From a bacterium (GTDB lineage Bacteria; JACRDZ01; JAQUKH01): a stretch of DNA of 36,074 bases. A model generated the notes under the pieces. That model was given only the letters and a program-made list of their open reading frames with translations, made no database searches and had not been told where the DNA came from. Shown here piece by piece: positions 7,941 through 15,686 of the stretch; position 1 is the stretch's first letter; each line of letters starts with the position of its first letter. Both the position numbers and the translations under genes were made by a program. Location: NCBI GenBank assembly GCA_040754625.1, contig JBFMCF010000066.1, positions 1 through 36,074 on the forward strand, read 5' to 3'.

Positions 7941-8723
7941 TTAAGGTGATAGTTTTTTACTCACCCTTATTACCTTTTCTGCCTTATTGTCGTTTGTATT
8001 AATTTGTACACATAAAGCATTAAATTGAATATCTTCAGAGGCCACGTCAAATTTCACCGGCATTTGGGTGAGAAATCTTCTTATAGCTAATTCTTTTTTT
8101 ATTCCTATGACAGAATCATGCGCACCAGTCATTCCGACATCGGTTATATATGCCGTCCCTGACGGCAAAATTTTTTCATCCGCGGTCTGGACATGAGTGT
8201 GCGTCCCGACTACGGCACTTACTTTCCCGTCTAAAAACCATCCTAAAGCTATCTTTTCAGATGTAGCTTCTGCGTGGAAGTCAACAATAATTACCGGATT
8301 AGACCCTTTAAGCCATTTTATTTCTTCTTCCGCGGCCCTGAACGGACAATCAAAATTCCCCATAAAAACTCTTCCTGTAAGGTTTATCACGGCTACCTTT
8401 ATATTTTTCACATCAACTACTATTGAGCCGTGTCCCGGGTTGCCGCGGGGATAATTTAACGGCCTTAGAATCCTCGGTTCAGAGTCAATGAAATTCTCTA
8501 ATTCCTTGTTATCCCATGTATGATTTCCCATGGTAATCACATCGACTCCGTAGGAAAAAAGATCGGAAGCTATTTCAGATGTCAGCCCAAAACCGCCGGC
8601 CGCATTTTCGGCATTTGCTATACAAAAATCAATGATATATTTTTTTTTAACTGCCGGTAATAATTCTTTAACCGCCTTACGCCCGGCTTTTCCATTAATA
8701 TCACCGATCACTAAAATATTCAC
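7941..8723 (-). CDS. ymdB: YmdB-family metallophosphoesterase (TIGR00282)
   Basis: A 260-residue calcineurin-like phosphoesterase of the YmdB/DR1281 type. Metal-binding motifs are all present: 'GDINGKAGR', 'NAENAAGGFGL', 'MGNHTWDNKE', 'DFHAEATSEK' and 'GTHTHVQTADE'. Members hydrolyse 2',3'-cyclic nucleotides and, in Bacillus, interact with RNase Y; here the gene is next to rny in the same orientation. The upstream GTG/ATG codons (8735, 8732) overlap a perfect GGAGGTGAT ribosome-binding site, so the GTG at 8723, seven bases after it, is the better start and gives the family-typical N terminus MNILVIGDI. The MITE-like element at 8789-8916 separates it from rny. Confidence 0.9.
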   Translation of the reverse strand: MNILVIGDINGKAGRKAVKELLPAVKKKYIIDFCIANAENAAGGFGLTSEIASDLFSYGVDVITMGNHTWDNKELENFIDSEPRILRPLNYPRGNPGHGSIVVDVKNIKVAVINLTGRVFMGNFDCPFRAAEEEIKWLKGSNPVIIVDFHAEATSEKIALGWFLDGKVSAVVGTHTHVQTADEKILPSGTAYITDVGMTGAHDSVIGIKKELAIRRFLTQMPVKFDVASEDIQFNALCVQINTNDNKAEKVIRVSKKLSP

Positions 8724-8788
8724 CCCGCCCATCACCTCCAGTGTTTATTCTTTAAACAATACAGCCAATTTTTCCAAAAAAGATTACC

Positions 8789-8916
8789 AGTGATCTGCTA
8801 AATTAATTTTTGATAACCGAGGTAGGCGCAACCTTTAGGTTGCGTTCATGAAACGCAGGCTGAAGCCTGCGACTACCTGATTGTGCAACCACCAGTAACT
8901 AATTTAACAGAGCACT
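8789..8916. repeat. MITE-like palindromic element with internal REP-type hairpins
   Basis: Ends are an imperfect inverted repeat: AGTGATCTGCTAAATTAA (8789-8806) pairs with 8899-8916 at 15 of 18 positions. Inside, AGGTAG (8820-8825) and CTACCT (8873-8878) bracket two strong hairpins: CGCAACC-TTTA-GGTTGCG (8827-8844) and CGCAGGC-TGAA-GCCTGCG (8854-8871), separated by the palindrome TTCATGAA. There is no coding capacity. It occupies most of the 231-bp space between rny and ymdB and could also act as a transcription terminator or mRNA end-stabiliser for rny. The structure fits a small non-autonomous transposon or REP element. No clear target duplication is visible. Confidence 0.7.
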
Positions 8917-8954
8917 AGTCTTAAACCCTCCCTCGTAATCAAGATGGGCGGGGT

Positions 8955-10508
8955 TCATTTCGCATAATCAACAACCCTGGTTTCCCTTATGACCGTTATT
9001 TTTATCTGGCCGGGATATTCCAGTTCAGCCTCTATTTTTTTGGCAAGGTCCCTCGCCAAAATAGCGGCATCCGCATCATTTACTATATCGCTTTTTACTA
9101 TTACCCGTATTTCCCTGCCGGCCTGAATAGCAAATGCTTTTTCTACTCCTGAAAAAGTATCAGCAATTTTTTCCAGTTTTTCCAGCCTTTTCACATAATT
9201 TTCAAGGGTTTCACGCCTTGCTCCCGGCCTTGAACCTGAAATAGAATCCGCGACCTGGACAAGAACAGCTTCAATATTCTGCGGGGTAAGATCATCATGG
9301 TGTGAAGCAATTGCATTCACAATAACAGGTGACTCATTATATTTTTTTGCCAAATCCGCGCCAAGCTGTGCATGAGTGCCTTCCTGGTCATGATCCACCG
9401 CTTTCCCTATATCATGGAGAAGGCCTGCCCGTTTTACTATTACAGGATCAACTTTTAACTCTGAAGCCAATACACCGGCCAAATGCGCCACTTCTTTTGA
9501 ATGCTGAAGCACATTTTGACCATAACTTGTACGGTATTTTAAGCGGCCTAACAATTTTATTTCTTCAGGGTGTATACCGCGTATTCCCGCTTCAAAAACA
9601 GCATTTTCCCCCTCCTCATATATCGTAGCTTCTACCTCTTTTTTAACTTTTTCTACCAGTTCCTCGATTCTCGCAGGATGTATTCTGCCGTCGGAAATTA
9701 ACTTTTCCAGCGTAATCCTTGCTATTTCCCTCCGCACACTGTCAAATCCTGACAGAATTACGGCCTCAGGAGTATCATCAACAATAAGATTTATACCAGT
9801 CGCATTTTCCAGGGCCCTGATGTTTCTTCCCTCACGGCCTATAATCCTTCCCTTCATTTCTTCATTCGGAAGCGATATAACAGAAACGGTAGAATCCACT
9901 ACCTGGTCAACCGCGCATCTTTGTATAGATAAGGTTATAATTTCCCTTGCTTTTTTTTCAGCCACTTCCCTTGCCTCATCCTGGATTTGTTTAATCATAA
10001 TACCCGATTCATGGACAACTTCATCTTTTAAATCAGCCAAAAGCATCTTTTTAGCATCGGAAACCGTTAGGCCTGAAATTGTCTCTAATTTTTTTCTTTC
10101 CTCTTCAATTAATGCTTTAAATTCTTTTTCTTTTTGATCAATATTTTCTATTTTTCTTGATATATCTTTTAATTTCTGGCTGATGTCTTCTTCTTTTTTT
10201 TCTATAATGTCCGTTTTTCTTTCTAAGCTTTCTTCCTTTTGCCTCAACCGTTTTTCAAATAAAGCTAATTCCGTCCTCCTGCCTTTAAACTCTTTCTCCA
10301 ACTCCAGTTTTTCTTTTATCAATGTGTCCTTTGTCTCTAATAAAACCTCTTTCCTTTTGTTATTTGCTTCTTTTTCAGCTTCTTCAATAATTTTTTTAGC
10401 CCTGTTCTCAGCCGAGACCACTTTATTCGCCGAAACAATCTTTCTTAAAAAATATCCTGCAAGAACACCAATCCCCCCGAATAATATTAGAAAAATTATC
10501 TTATCCAT
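8955..10508 (-). CDS. rny: Ribonuclease Y
   Basis: This membrane-anchored endoribonuclease initiates mRNA decay. The 517-residue protein has an N-terminal membrane helix (about 4-22), a long Lys/Glu-rich coiled coil (about 30-165), a KH RNA-binding domain ('[15 protein letters not shown]', about 220-235), and an HD domain with '[10 protein letters not shown]', '[13 protein letters not shown]' (about 360) and 'SHHDD'. Domain order and length match RNase Y exactly. The ATG has GGAG about 11 bases upstream. The gene has its own promoter and a long leader (see 10773-10801), separating it from sppA upstream. The next gene downstream, ymdB, encodes a known RNase Y partner family, a widely conserved pairing. 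Confidence 0.97.
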   Translation of the reverse strand: MDKIIFLILFGGIGVLAGYFLRKIVSANKVVSAENRAKKIIEEAEKEANNKRKEVLLETKDTLIKEKLELEKEFKGRRTELALFEKRLRQKEESLERKTDIIEKKEEDISQKLKDISRKIENIDQKEKEFKALIEEERKKLETISGLTVSDAKKMLLADLKDEVVHESGIMIKQIQDEAREVAEKKAREIITLSIQRCAVDQVVDSTVSVISLPNEEMKGRIIGREGRNIRALENATGINLIVDDTPEAVILSGFDSVRREIARITLEKLISDGRIHPARIEELVEKVKKEVEATIYEEGENAVFEAGIRGIHPEEIKLLGRLKYRTSYGQNVLQHSKEVAHLAGVLASELKVDPVIVKRAGLLHDIGKAVDHDQEGTHAQLGADLAKKYNESPVIVNAIASHHDDLTPQNIEAVLVQVADSISGSRPGARRETLENYVKRLEKLEKIADTFSGVEKAFAIQAGREIRVIVKSDIVNDADAAILARDLAKKIEAELEYPGQIKITVIRETRVVDYAK

Positions 10509-10772
10509 AATAAAAGCTGCTCCTTTCAGAAAATATAAAATAAAAAGATTTGAATAATTGTGAAATTAAAGAATGGTGATTAGACAGGATATTCGATAAA
10601 ACATGAAATCAAATGAGCAAACTTCAAGCATATTGAGATTTGATTATAAAAATTAACTGTTTATCATATTTTTCAATATAAAATAATAAATATATGATAA
10701 ATTTAATCGAATGTATCCGCTAACCACTATATTTAAACATATTTCTATTTAGAGAGAAATATGATTATATAC
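10509..10772 (-). other. Long AT-rich 5' leader of rny
   Basis: About 258 nt separate the predicted transcription start (near 10766) and the rny ATG. The stretch is very AT-rich and has no open frame of note. Its first part contains a 9-bp inverted repeat (10738-10763, listed separately). Beyond that and the ribosome-binding site, no strong structure or known riboswitch pattern was recognised. Confidence 0.45.
10738..10763 (-). promoter_or_regulatory. Inverted repeat at the 5' end of the rny transcript
   Basis: CATATTTCT (10738-10746) and AGAAATATG (10755-10763) form a perfect 9-bp inverted repeat with an 8-nt spacer. It would fold within the first 30 nt of the predicted rny mRNA, or could be an operator for a dimeric repressor bound just after the promoter. 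Which of these applies cannot be told from sequence. Confidence 0.5.
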
Positions 10773-10801
10773 ATTATAAATTAAATAAAATAAAAAGTCA
10801 A
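10773..10801 (-). promoter_or_regulatory. Sigma-70 promoter for rny
   Basis: Minus-strand TTGACT (10796-10801) and TATAAT (10773-10778) are separated by exactly 17 bp. The -35 box is about 20 bp beyond the sppA stop codon. The expected transcription start is near 10766, so rny can be transcribed independently of the envelope genes upstream. Confidence 0.7.
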
Positions 10802-10821
10802 TAACTTATTGAAAATAAATG

Positions 10822-11694
10822 TTAAAGCTTATATAAAATTGACAAAGAATTGTTTTTATACCCTTCAATTTTTCCATAAAATATAGAAGATAAATAATCA
10901 AAAAATGCCGGCAAAGGCTTTTTCTGAATTATCACATTCGGCACACCCCTGATGTTTGATATTTGTCTGGCAATATCAATTGCGTCTTCAATATTACCAA
11001 TATTATCCACCAAACCATATTTTTTTGCCTGGCGTCCTGAAAAAATCCTTCCATCGGCGTATTTTTTCACCTCTTCCTTATCCAATCCTCTCGATTCAGA
11101 TACAGCCTCGATAAATTGGTCATAAACATCATCAACCACCTCTTTTAATATTTTCTGTTCCTCTTCAGTCAATTTCCTGACAGGTGACCCGATATCCTTG
11201 TGTAAACCGCTTTTTACGACCTGTATATCAACACCTACTTTTTTTATTAAATCTTCAAAATTAGCAAATTGCATTATTACCCCGATACTTCCTGTCAGTG
11301 TCCCTGGATTGGAAACAATTTTATCCGAACCGCACGCGATATAATAGCCCCCGGATGCCGCCACATCACCGAATGACGCAACAACTTTTTTGCCTTTTTT
11401 CCTGATTTTCTTCAATTCTTCATATATTTCCTGGACAGATCCGACCTGCCCGCCCGGGCTGTTGATTCTCAGCACTAAAGCTTTGACACTGTTCATTTCG
11501 CTGTAATGACGGAAAAGCTTCAAAAAATGGCCCGAATTTGTTATTGGACCGTCAATCTCAATAATAGCGATTTGTTCATTAGTCTTCCCAAAGGTTTTTA
11601 ATATATTATCTTCGCCGCCGAATAAAAAATATAAAAAACCAATTCCTAATAAAATACATGTGCCTGCCGTGATAAATTTTTTATAACCAGACAT
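10822..11694 (-). CDS. sppA: Signal peptide peptidase SppA (short form)
   Basis: A 290-residue S49-family serine protease that degrades cleaved signal peptides in the inner membrane. One membrane anchor is present (about 7-25). The catalytic Ser is in 'DVAASGGYYIACG' (about residue 115) and the Lys general base in 'VVKSGLHKDIGSP' (about 160). Other family signatures are 'LRINSPGGQVGSVQEIYEE' and 'FSGRQAKKYGLVDNIGN'. The length matches single-domain bacterial SppA (about 300) rather than the 600-residue duplicated E. coli enzyme. The ATG overlaps the stop codon of the upstream small gene (TAATG), so the two are probably translationally coupled. Confidence 0.95.
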   Translation of the reverse strand: MSGYKKFITAGTCILLGIGFLYFLFGGEDNILKTFGKTNEQIAIIEIDGPITNSGHFLKLFRHYSEMNSVKALVLRINSPGGQVGSVQEIYEELKKIRKKGKKVVASFGDVAASGGYYIACGSDKIVSNPGTLTGSIGVIMQFANFEDLIKKVGVDIQVVKSGLHKDIGSPVRKLTEEEQKILKEVVDDVYDQFIEAVSESRGLDKEEVKKYADGRIFSGRQAKKYGLVDNIGNIEDAIDIARQISNIRGVPNVIIQKKPLPAFFDYLSSIFYGKIEGYKNNSLSILYKL

Positions 11695-12083
11695 TATTTC
11701 TCTCCCAAACTGTTCTTTTCAACATCTTTTTTAGACTTTTTCAAAATATAAATTTCTGCATTTTCTTTTCTGACTGTTTTTTGACTTTTTTTAGTTTCTA
11801 TCTCATAAATTATTTTTGATCCTTCTTTTAAATATTGAATAGTATTTACTGCCTGCCACATAATATCCATATCAGGCAAAAGCCCCTCGGGAGTATCCTG
11901 AATGCTGATTAACGAAAGTACAGATTCCCCGTTTTTTTCAGCTTTAGTATATAAGAAATGAACATCATGAAGGGTAAAACAAAGATCGTCGGAATAATTA
12001 GGGGAAAAATCATTTGTAACATACCCAATATAGGAACGGCCCGATAATAAACTAACCTGTATATATTGCTTTTTTAAATTCAT
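11694..12083 (-). CDS. Hypothetical protein, 129 residues
   Basis: No family was recognised with confidence. The product is cytoplasmic by sequence (no signal peptide or membrane helix). The first half is beta-rich, with a short 'IQVSLLSGRSYIGYV' segment of the kind seen in small Sm-like or DUF6812-like barrels. A middle part contains 'DTPEGLLPDMDIMWQAV', and a Lys/Glu-rich tail follows from about residue 90. It is tightly placed between the cohesin-like lipoprotein gene (2-bp gap) and sppA (1-bp overlap), so it is a genuine member of this operon. Function unknown. Confidence 0.6.
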   Translation of the reverse strand: MNLKKQYIQVSLLSGRSYIGYVTNDFSPNYSDDLCFTLHDVHFLYTKAEKNGESVLSLISIQDTPEGLLPDMDIMWQAVNTIQYLKEGSKIIYEIETKKSQKTVRKENAEIYILKKSKKDVEKNSLGEK

Positions 12084-12085
12084 GA

Positions 12086-12709
12086 TTATTTATACTCTAA
12101 TATACCGCCAAACCAATTGCCGGCCGGCAGCACCTCTAAAAAGGCTTTATCTGTCGCTTTCTGATTCCTGAAACCTATCAATAGACTGTCAAATGTTTTT
12201 TTAGCTTCGAATTCAATAGTACAAATACACCCGTCACCCGTCACCCCGCCCGATGCCTGGGTTAAACGGCTTACTGCCACTATTTGATTGCTGAAAATAA
12301 AACTGGTCTTCTTCCCATCTTTATTAAGAAAATCTCCTTCTTCCGCTTTTTTCAATATTAATTTATCAGTATCATAATCAAAATCAAAGGTTATTCCAAA
12401 AACATTAATTCCCCCGCAAATATTTATATAAAAAATATTCGGTTTAGATTCTCTATATTCTATGCCAATATTCCCTGATTCCAGATTTTTCTTATGAGGT
12501 AAAAAAATAAACACGGGAGCAGTTTGATTTGTCGTCATGTAATTATTCGAACTTGAAGTATTATATCCGGTATCCCCGGGAGGCATAGGCGGCAATTCAG
12601 CCGTATCGTTTTGATTGGTTTCAGACACAGTTAGGGAATTCGAATCTTTTCTCCGGCAATTTGGGAAAATCAATAATATCAATAATAAACCGATAAAGAC
12701 TTTTTCCAT
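12086..12709 (-). CDS. Putative lipoprotein with a cohesin-like domain
   Basis: The 207-residue product starts with a hydrophobic signal sequence ending in 'LLIFPNC' (Cys18), which looks like a slightly off-consensus lipobox. A Ser/Thr/Asn/Pro-rich linker (about 20-70) follows. The remainder resembles a cohesin beta-sandwich: 'INVFGITFDFDYDTDKLIL', then 'DFLNKDGKKTSFIF' and the typical 'GGVTGDGCICTIEFEA' near the end. In cellulosomes cohesins bind dockerins, but similar domains occur in many non-cellulolytic bacteria as general adhesion or cell-surface modules. No dockerin is seen in the window. A TTG (12712) directly precedes the ATG used. No convincing Shine-Dalgarno is present. Downstream of the lytic transglycosylase in the same direction. 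Confidence 0.6.
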   Translation of the reverse strand: MEKVFIGLLLILLIFPNCRRKDSNSLTVSETNQNDTAELPPMPPGDTGYNTSSSNNYMTTNQTAPVFIFLPHKKNLESGNIGIEYRESKPNIFYINICGGINVFGITFDFDYDTDKLILKKAEEGDFLNKDGKKTSFIFSNQIVAVSRLTQASGGVTGDGCICTIEFEAKKTFDSLLIGFRNQKATDKAFLEVLPAGNWFGGILEYK

Positions 12710-12754
12710 CAATACATATTATCTTTAAACGACTGCTTATATTGGAATCCCTGG

Positions 12755-14644
12755 CTACATCTCTTCTTCTTCTTTTATCCAGATAGCTAATTTTTCACCC
12801 GGATAGATATGTTTCCTGCCGGAAAAATCGATATTCCACTCCCTTATTTTATCGAGTGTAATATTATATCTTTTACCAATCTCCCAAAGGGTATCGCCTG
12901 TCCGGACTACATACACAATCTTTTTATAACCGGAATCACTTTTCAAACTAACCGTTTCGTCCGGCGTATTCTTTCCATAAGGAATAAACAGCCTCATACC
13001 AACAGATATCCTGTTGATATCACTAATATTATTTGCCTTGGCAATTGATGCAACTGGTATTCCATATTTCCATGAAATTATTGACATTGTTTCCCCGCTT
13101 TTAACAACATGCTGGGTCCAGCCTATTTTCCCTTTAGGGTCTTTATTTGCTATTTTTGCCAGATTATCATTAAATGTTTCCGCTTTGCCTTTAGGGACTT
13201 TTAAAACAAATTTCGGATAATCTATCGGAGTACACCATTTTATTAAAGCAGGATTTAAAAACTTCAATTCTTCAACAGAACATTCAGCCAGCCGGGCCGC
13301 AAAAGACAATTCCATGCAATTTTCGATTACAATCTCATCATATTCAAACGGTTGTTCATATTGTATATTTGTAAATCCATATTTTTCCGGATTTTTTGCT
13401 ATTATCAGGTTCGCCATAAAATCTGCGACATAGCCCCTGGTTTCCCTTGCTAAAATGTTCTTCTTTGCAAGATACCAAAAATCCCGGCTTACAGCAATCC
13501 CCATGGCCCTGAGTATTCTGAATTCCCCTGCATTATACGCGGCCTCCGCTAATATCCAGGAATCGAAAATCTTGTAAAGGTCTTTTAAATATTTTGCCGC
13601 TGCCCTGGTCGATGCAACAGGGTCATACCGTTCATCAATCGACCAGTTTGATTTTAACCCGTATTTTTGCCCTGTTTTTCTCATAAACTGCCATAGGCCC
13701 GCAGCTCCTGCACGGGAATACGCTTTCACCTTAAAAGCACTCTCAATCATAGGCAAATAAGCTAAATCCTGGGGCAGTCCTTCATTTTTAAAGACTTCTT
13801 TCATCATATCTATATACTTGCCGGACCTTGCTAAACGCGCCTTCATGGCCTTGTGATTTCTTCCTACATGCAGTCTAATATATTTTTTAACTTCCTCATT
13901 AAATTCGACAGGGAAATCATATTCCACTTCGCCGGCACTCAACCCCTGGACAATCTCTTTTTCCTCCTGGACAATATTGTCCAAAACGCCTGTTGAATCA
14001 ATTGAACCATTTTGTTCAACTGTTGTTTCCTGGGTGGATGTGCTGTCAAAAACATCTTTATAGACATCGCCAAACCTGAATAATGTTTCAATATCCAAAT
14101 CCATGTCAGCAGTCAGTTTTAAACATAATTTTAACTCTTCTTTTGATTTATCATACTCGCCTGAGTCATAAAAACTCAATGCCTTGCTATAATGTTCCTG
14201 TATTAATTCTTTCCCTTCTTTTTGGCCGGTCTTTTCATCCTGTTTTTTATTTTCTAAAGTGTTATTTGAGACTTCCGTTGAATCTTCTTCAAAATTTTCA
14301 TTATTCACAGTCTCATTAACAGCCTCTTCCAACGGCAAGAGTCCTTCTGTTCCTGAATTAGCTGTATCATTATCATCTGCAGGAACAAATGAATCATTGC
14401 TTGTGACCTGCGATTCTTCCGCGGGTCCTGTTGCGGGTTTTATTACAATATCCGAATCACTAATATTATTATTTTGATCCAAGGCTGGCATAAGGCTGAT
14501 TGAATTTTCGAAGTCTGGATTTTCTGCAGGTTTTTCTTCTATCAAATTACTTTGATAATTCTTTTTTAAACAGCTGATATTAATACAAATAAATATAAAA
14601 AATATTAACAAAAAAATTTTTTTATTAAAGATTTTTATATTCAA
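12755..14644 (-). CDS. MltD-like membrane-bound lytic murein transglycosylase with two LysM domains
   Basis: A 629-residue lipoprotein: signal sequence with lipobox 'INISC' (Cys about 25), then an acidic Ser/Asn/Glu-rich stretch (about 35-150) and a short TPR-like helical pair (about 150-190). The SLT catalytic domain (about 255-400) has the catalytic Glu in 'YLPMIESAFKVKAYSRAGA' (about residue 299), then 'GLWQFMRKTGQKYGL' and 'AAYNAGEFRI'. Two C-terminal LysM peptidoglycan-binding domains lie at about 511-555 ('SGETMSIISWKYGIP') and 576-622 ('TGDTLWEIGKRYNI'). The enzyme would cleave glycan strands from the outer membrane. The start is TTG, supported by AAGGAGGTGAT seven bases upstream; the ATG inside that site is out of frame. 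A promoter lies at 14680-14709. Confidence 0.92.
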   Translation of the reverse strand: MNIKIFNKKIFLLIFFIFICINISCLKKNYQSNLIEEKPAENPDFENSISLMPALDQNNNISDSDIVIKPATGPAEESQVTSNDSFVPADDNDTANSGTEGLLPLEEAVNETVNNENFEEDSTEVSNNTLENKKQDEKTGQKEGKELIQEHYSKALSFYDSGEYDKSKEELKLCLKLTADMDLDIETLFRFGDVYKDVFDSTSTQETTVEQNGSIDSTGVLDNIVQEEKEIVQGLSAGEVEYDFPVEFNEEVKKYIRLHVGRNHKAMKARLARSGKYIDMMKEVFKNEGLPQDLAYLPMIESAFKVKAYSRAGAAGLWQFMRKTGQKYGLKSNWSIDERYDPVASTRAAAKYLKDLYKIFDSWILAEAAYNAGEFRILRAMGIAVSRDFWYLAKKNILARETRGYVADFMANLIIAKNPEKYGFTNIQYEQPFEYDEIVIENCMELSFAARLAECSVEELKFLNPALIKWCTPIDYPKFVLKVPKGKAETFNDNLAKIANKDPKGKIGWTQHVVKSGETMSIISWKYGIPVASIAKANNISDINRISVGMRLFIPYGKNTPDETVSLKSDSGYKKIVYVVRTGDTLWEIGKRYNITLDKIREWNIDFSGRKHIYPGEKLAIWIKEEEEM

Positions 14645-14679
14645 AACATCACCTCCTTAAATTTCAGGTATATTCATAT

Positions 14680-14709
14680 ATTATATTATTTCAAACAGGA
14701 AAAGTCAAT
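14680..14709 (-). promoter_or_regulatory. Sigma-70-like promoter for the lytic transglycosylase gene
   Basis: Minus-strand TTGACT (14704-14709) and TATAAT (14680-14685) are 18 bp apart. Transcription would begin near 14673, leaving a leader of about 29 nt that carries the strong AAGGAGGTGAT ribosome-binding site. The promoter sits in the 90-bp gap after the HEAT-repeat gene. Confidence 0.6.
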
Positions 14710-14734
14710 TTATTATTATAAAAAAATTACAAAA

Positions 14735-15583
14735 TTAATTTTTAAATGCGGCGACTGATATTCCTTTTTTATCCTTATTTTTTAATCTTTCAGTAACCTC
14801 TTTTGCTATATTTTTTATGCGGCTGTTTTCATTATTAAGCATGGGCCTGATAAATTCCACAATTTTTTCGTCACCAATCTTGCCTAAAGCCGCTATCGCT
14901 TCCCAGCGAACTATGCTATTTTCATTTTTCAGGATAAGAATAAGTGAATTTACAGCACGGCTGTCCCCTATCTCGCCTAATGCCCATACAGCCTCAATAA
15001 CAGCATCATTATCGGCATTTTTTAATACACCGATCAGAGGCTCTACAGCGGGTTTGCCTATTTTTGATAAAACATATCCCGCATTTCTTTTAACATCGCC
15101 ATTGCGGTCGTTAAGGAGAACAATAACAGGTTTTATTGCCGGTTTGCCTATTTTAATTAAGGCCGTTTTCGCTTCATTTGTAACACGCAAATCCTCGTCT
15201 CTAAGAGCTTCTGTTATAAAACCTATAGATCCAACACCGTCTATTTCACTTAAAGCATAGACCGACTCTTTTCTGACAAACCAGTCTACATCCCTGACGG
15301 AAATACTCAATAATTTCAAACACGGTTTACCAATCTGAATCAAGGCATTCGCGGCGGCCCTTCGCACATAAAAATTATCATCACTTAAAGTCTGGACCAG
15401 CGGTTTAATTGTCCTGGGATTCTTGATTTTTCCTAGAACCAGCGCGGCCTTCAGCCTGTCAGACCAATCTTTGTCATTCAACCCGGCCATAAGCTTATCA
15501 GTATCATGCTGTATTTCAGAAAATCCTGAATTTGACAATATTAATAATATTATTAAAATAAGAAACGCGGTTTTAGCCTTCAT
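14735..15583 (-). CDS. Secreted HEAT-repeat protein
   Basis: A 282-residue protein with a cleavable signal peptide (about 1-22, ending 'SNSGFSE') and about eight consecutive HEAT (PBS-lyase-type) repeats of 30-31 residues from about 27 to 272. Each has the pattern 'hxxLhxxLxDxxxxVRxxAxxALxxIG', for example 'VRRAAANALIQIGKP' and 'VRWEAIAALGKIGDE'. The repeats form a protein-binding solenoid, here probably periplasmic. There is no enzymatic domain. ATG is preceded by AAGGAG. The 103-bp space upstream holds no clear promoter. Its specific partner is unknown; neighbours concern envelope and LPS. Confidence 0.85.
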   Translation of the reverse strand: MKAKTAFLILIILLILSNSGFSEIQHDTDKLMAGLNDKDWSDRLKAALVLGKIKNPRTIKPLVQTLSDDNFYVRRAAANALIQIGKPCLKLLSISVRDVDWFVRKESVYALSEIDGVGSIGFITEALRDEDLRVTNEAKTALIKIGKPAIKPVIVLLNDRNGDVKRNAGYVLSKIGKPAVEPLIGVLKNADNDAVIEAVWALGEIGDSRAVNSLILILKNENSIVRWEAIAALGKIGDEKIVEFIRPMLNNENSRIKNIAKEVTERLKNKDKKGISVAAFKN

Positions 15584-15686
15584 ATTTAACTCCTTGAAAA
15601 AGCTGAATTCACCCGGATAGATGTTAATATCGACAAATTTCTAAATAACATAAGTAAAATAATTCAATTACGACGCGCAGATGAAT

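Noticed and set aside
8789-8916. CRISPR-like repeat structure
   Set aside because: There are two different hairpins and one pair of terminal repeats, with no series of equal repeats and spacers and no cas genes.
12086-12709. Evidence of a cellulosome
   Set aside because: One cohesin-like domain without dockerins, scaffoldin or glycoside hydrolases nearby does not support it.
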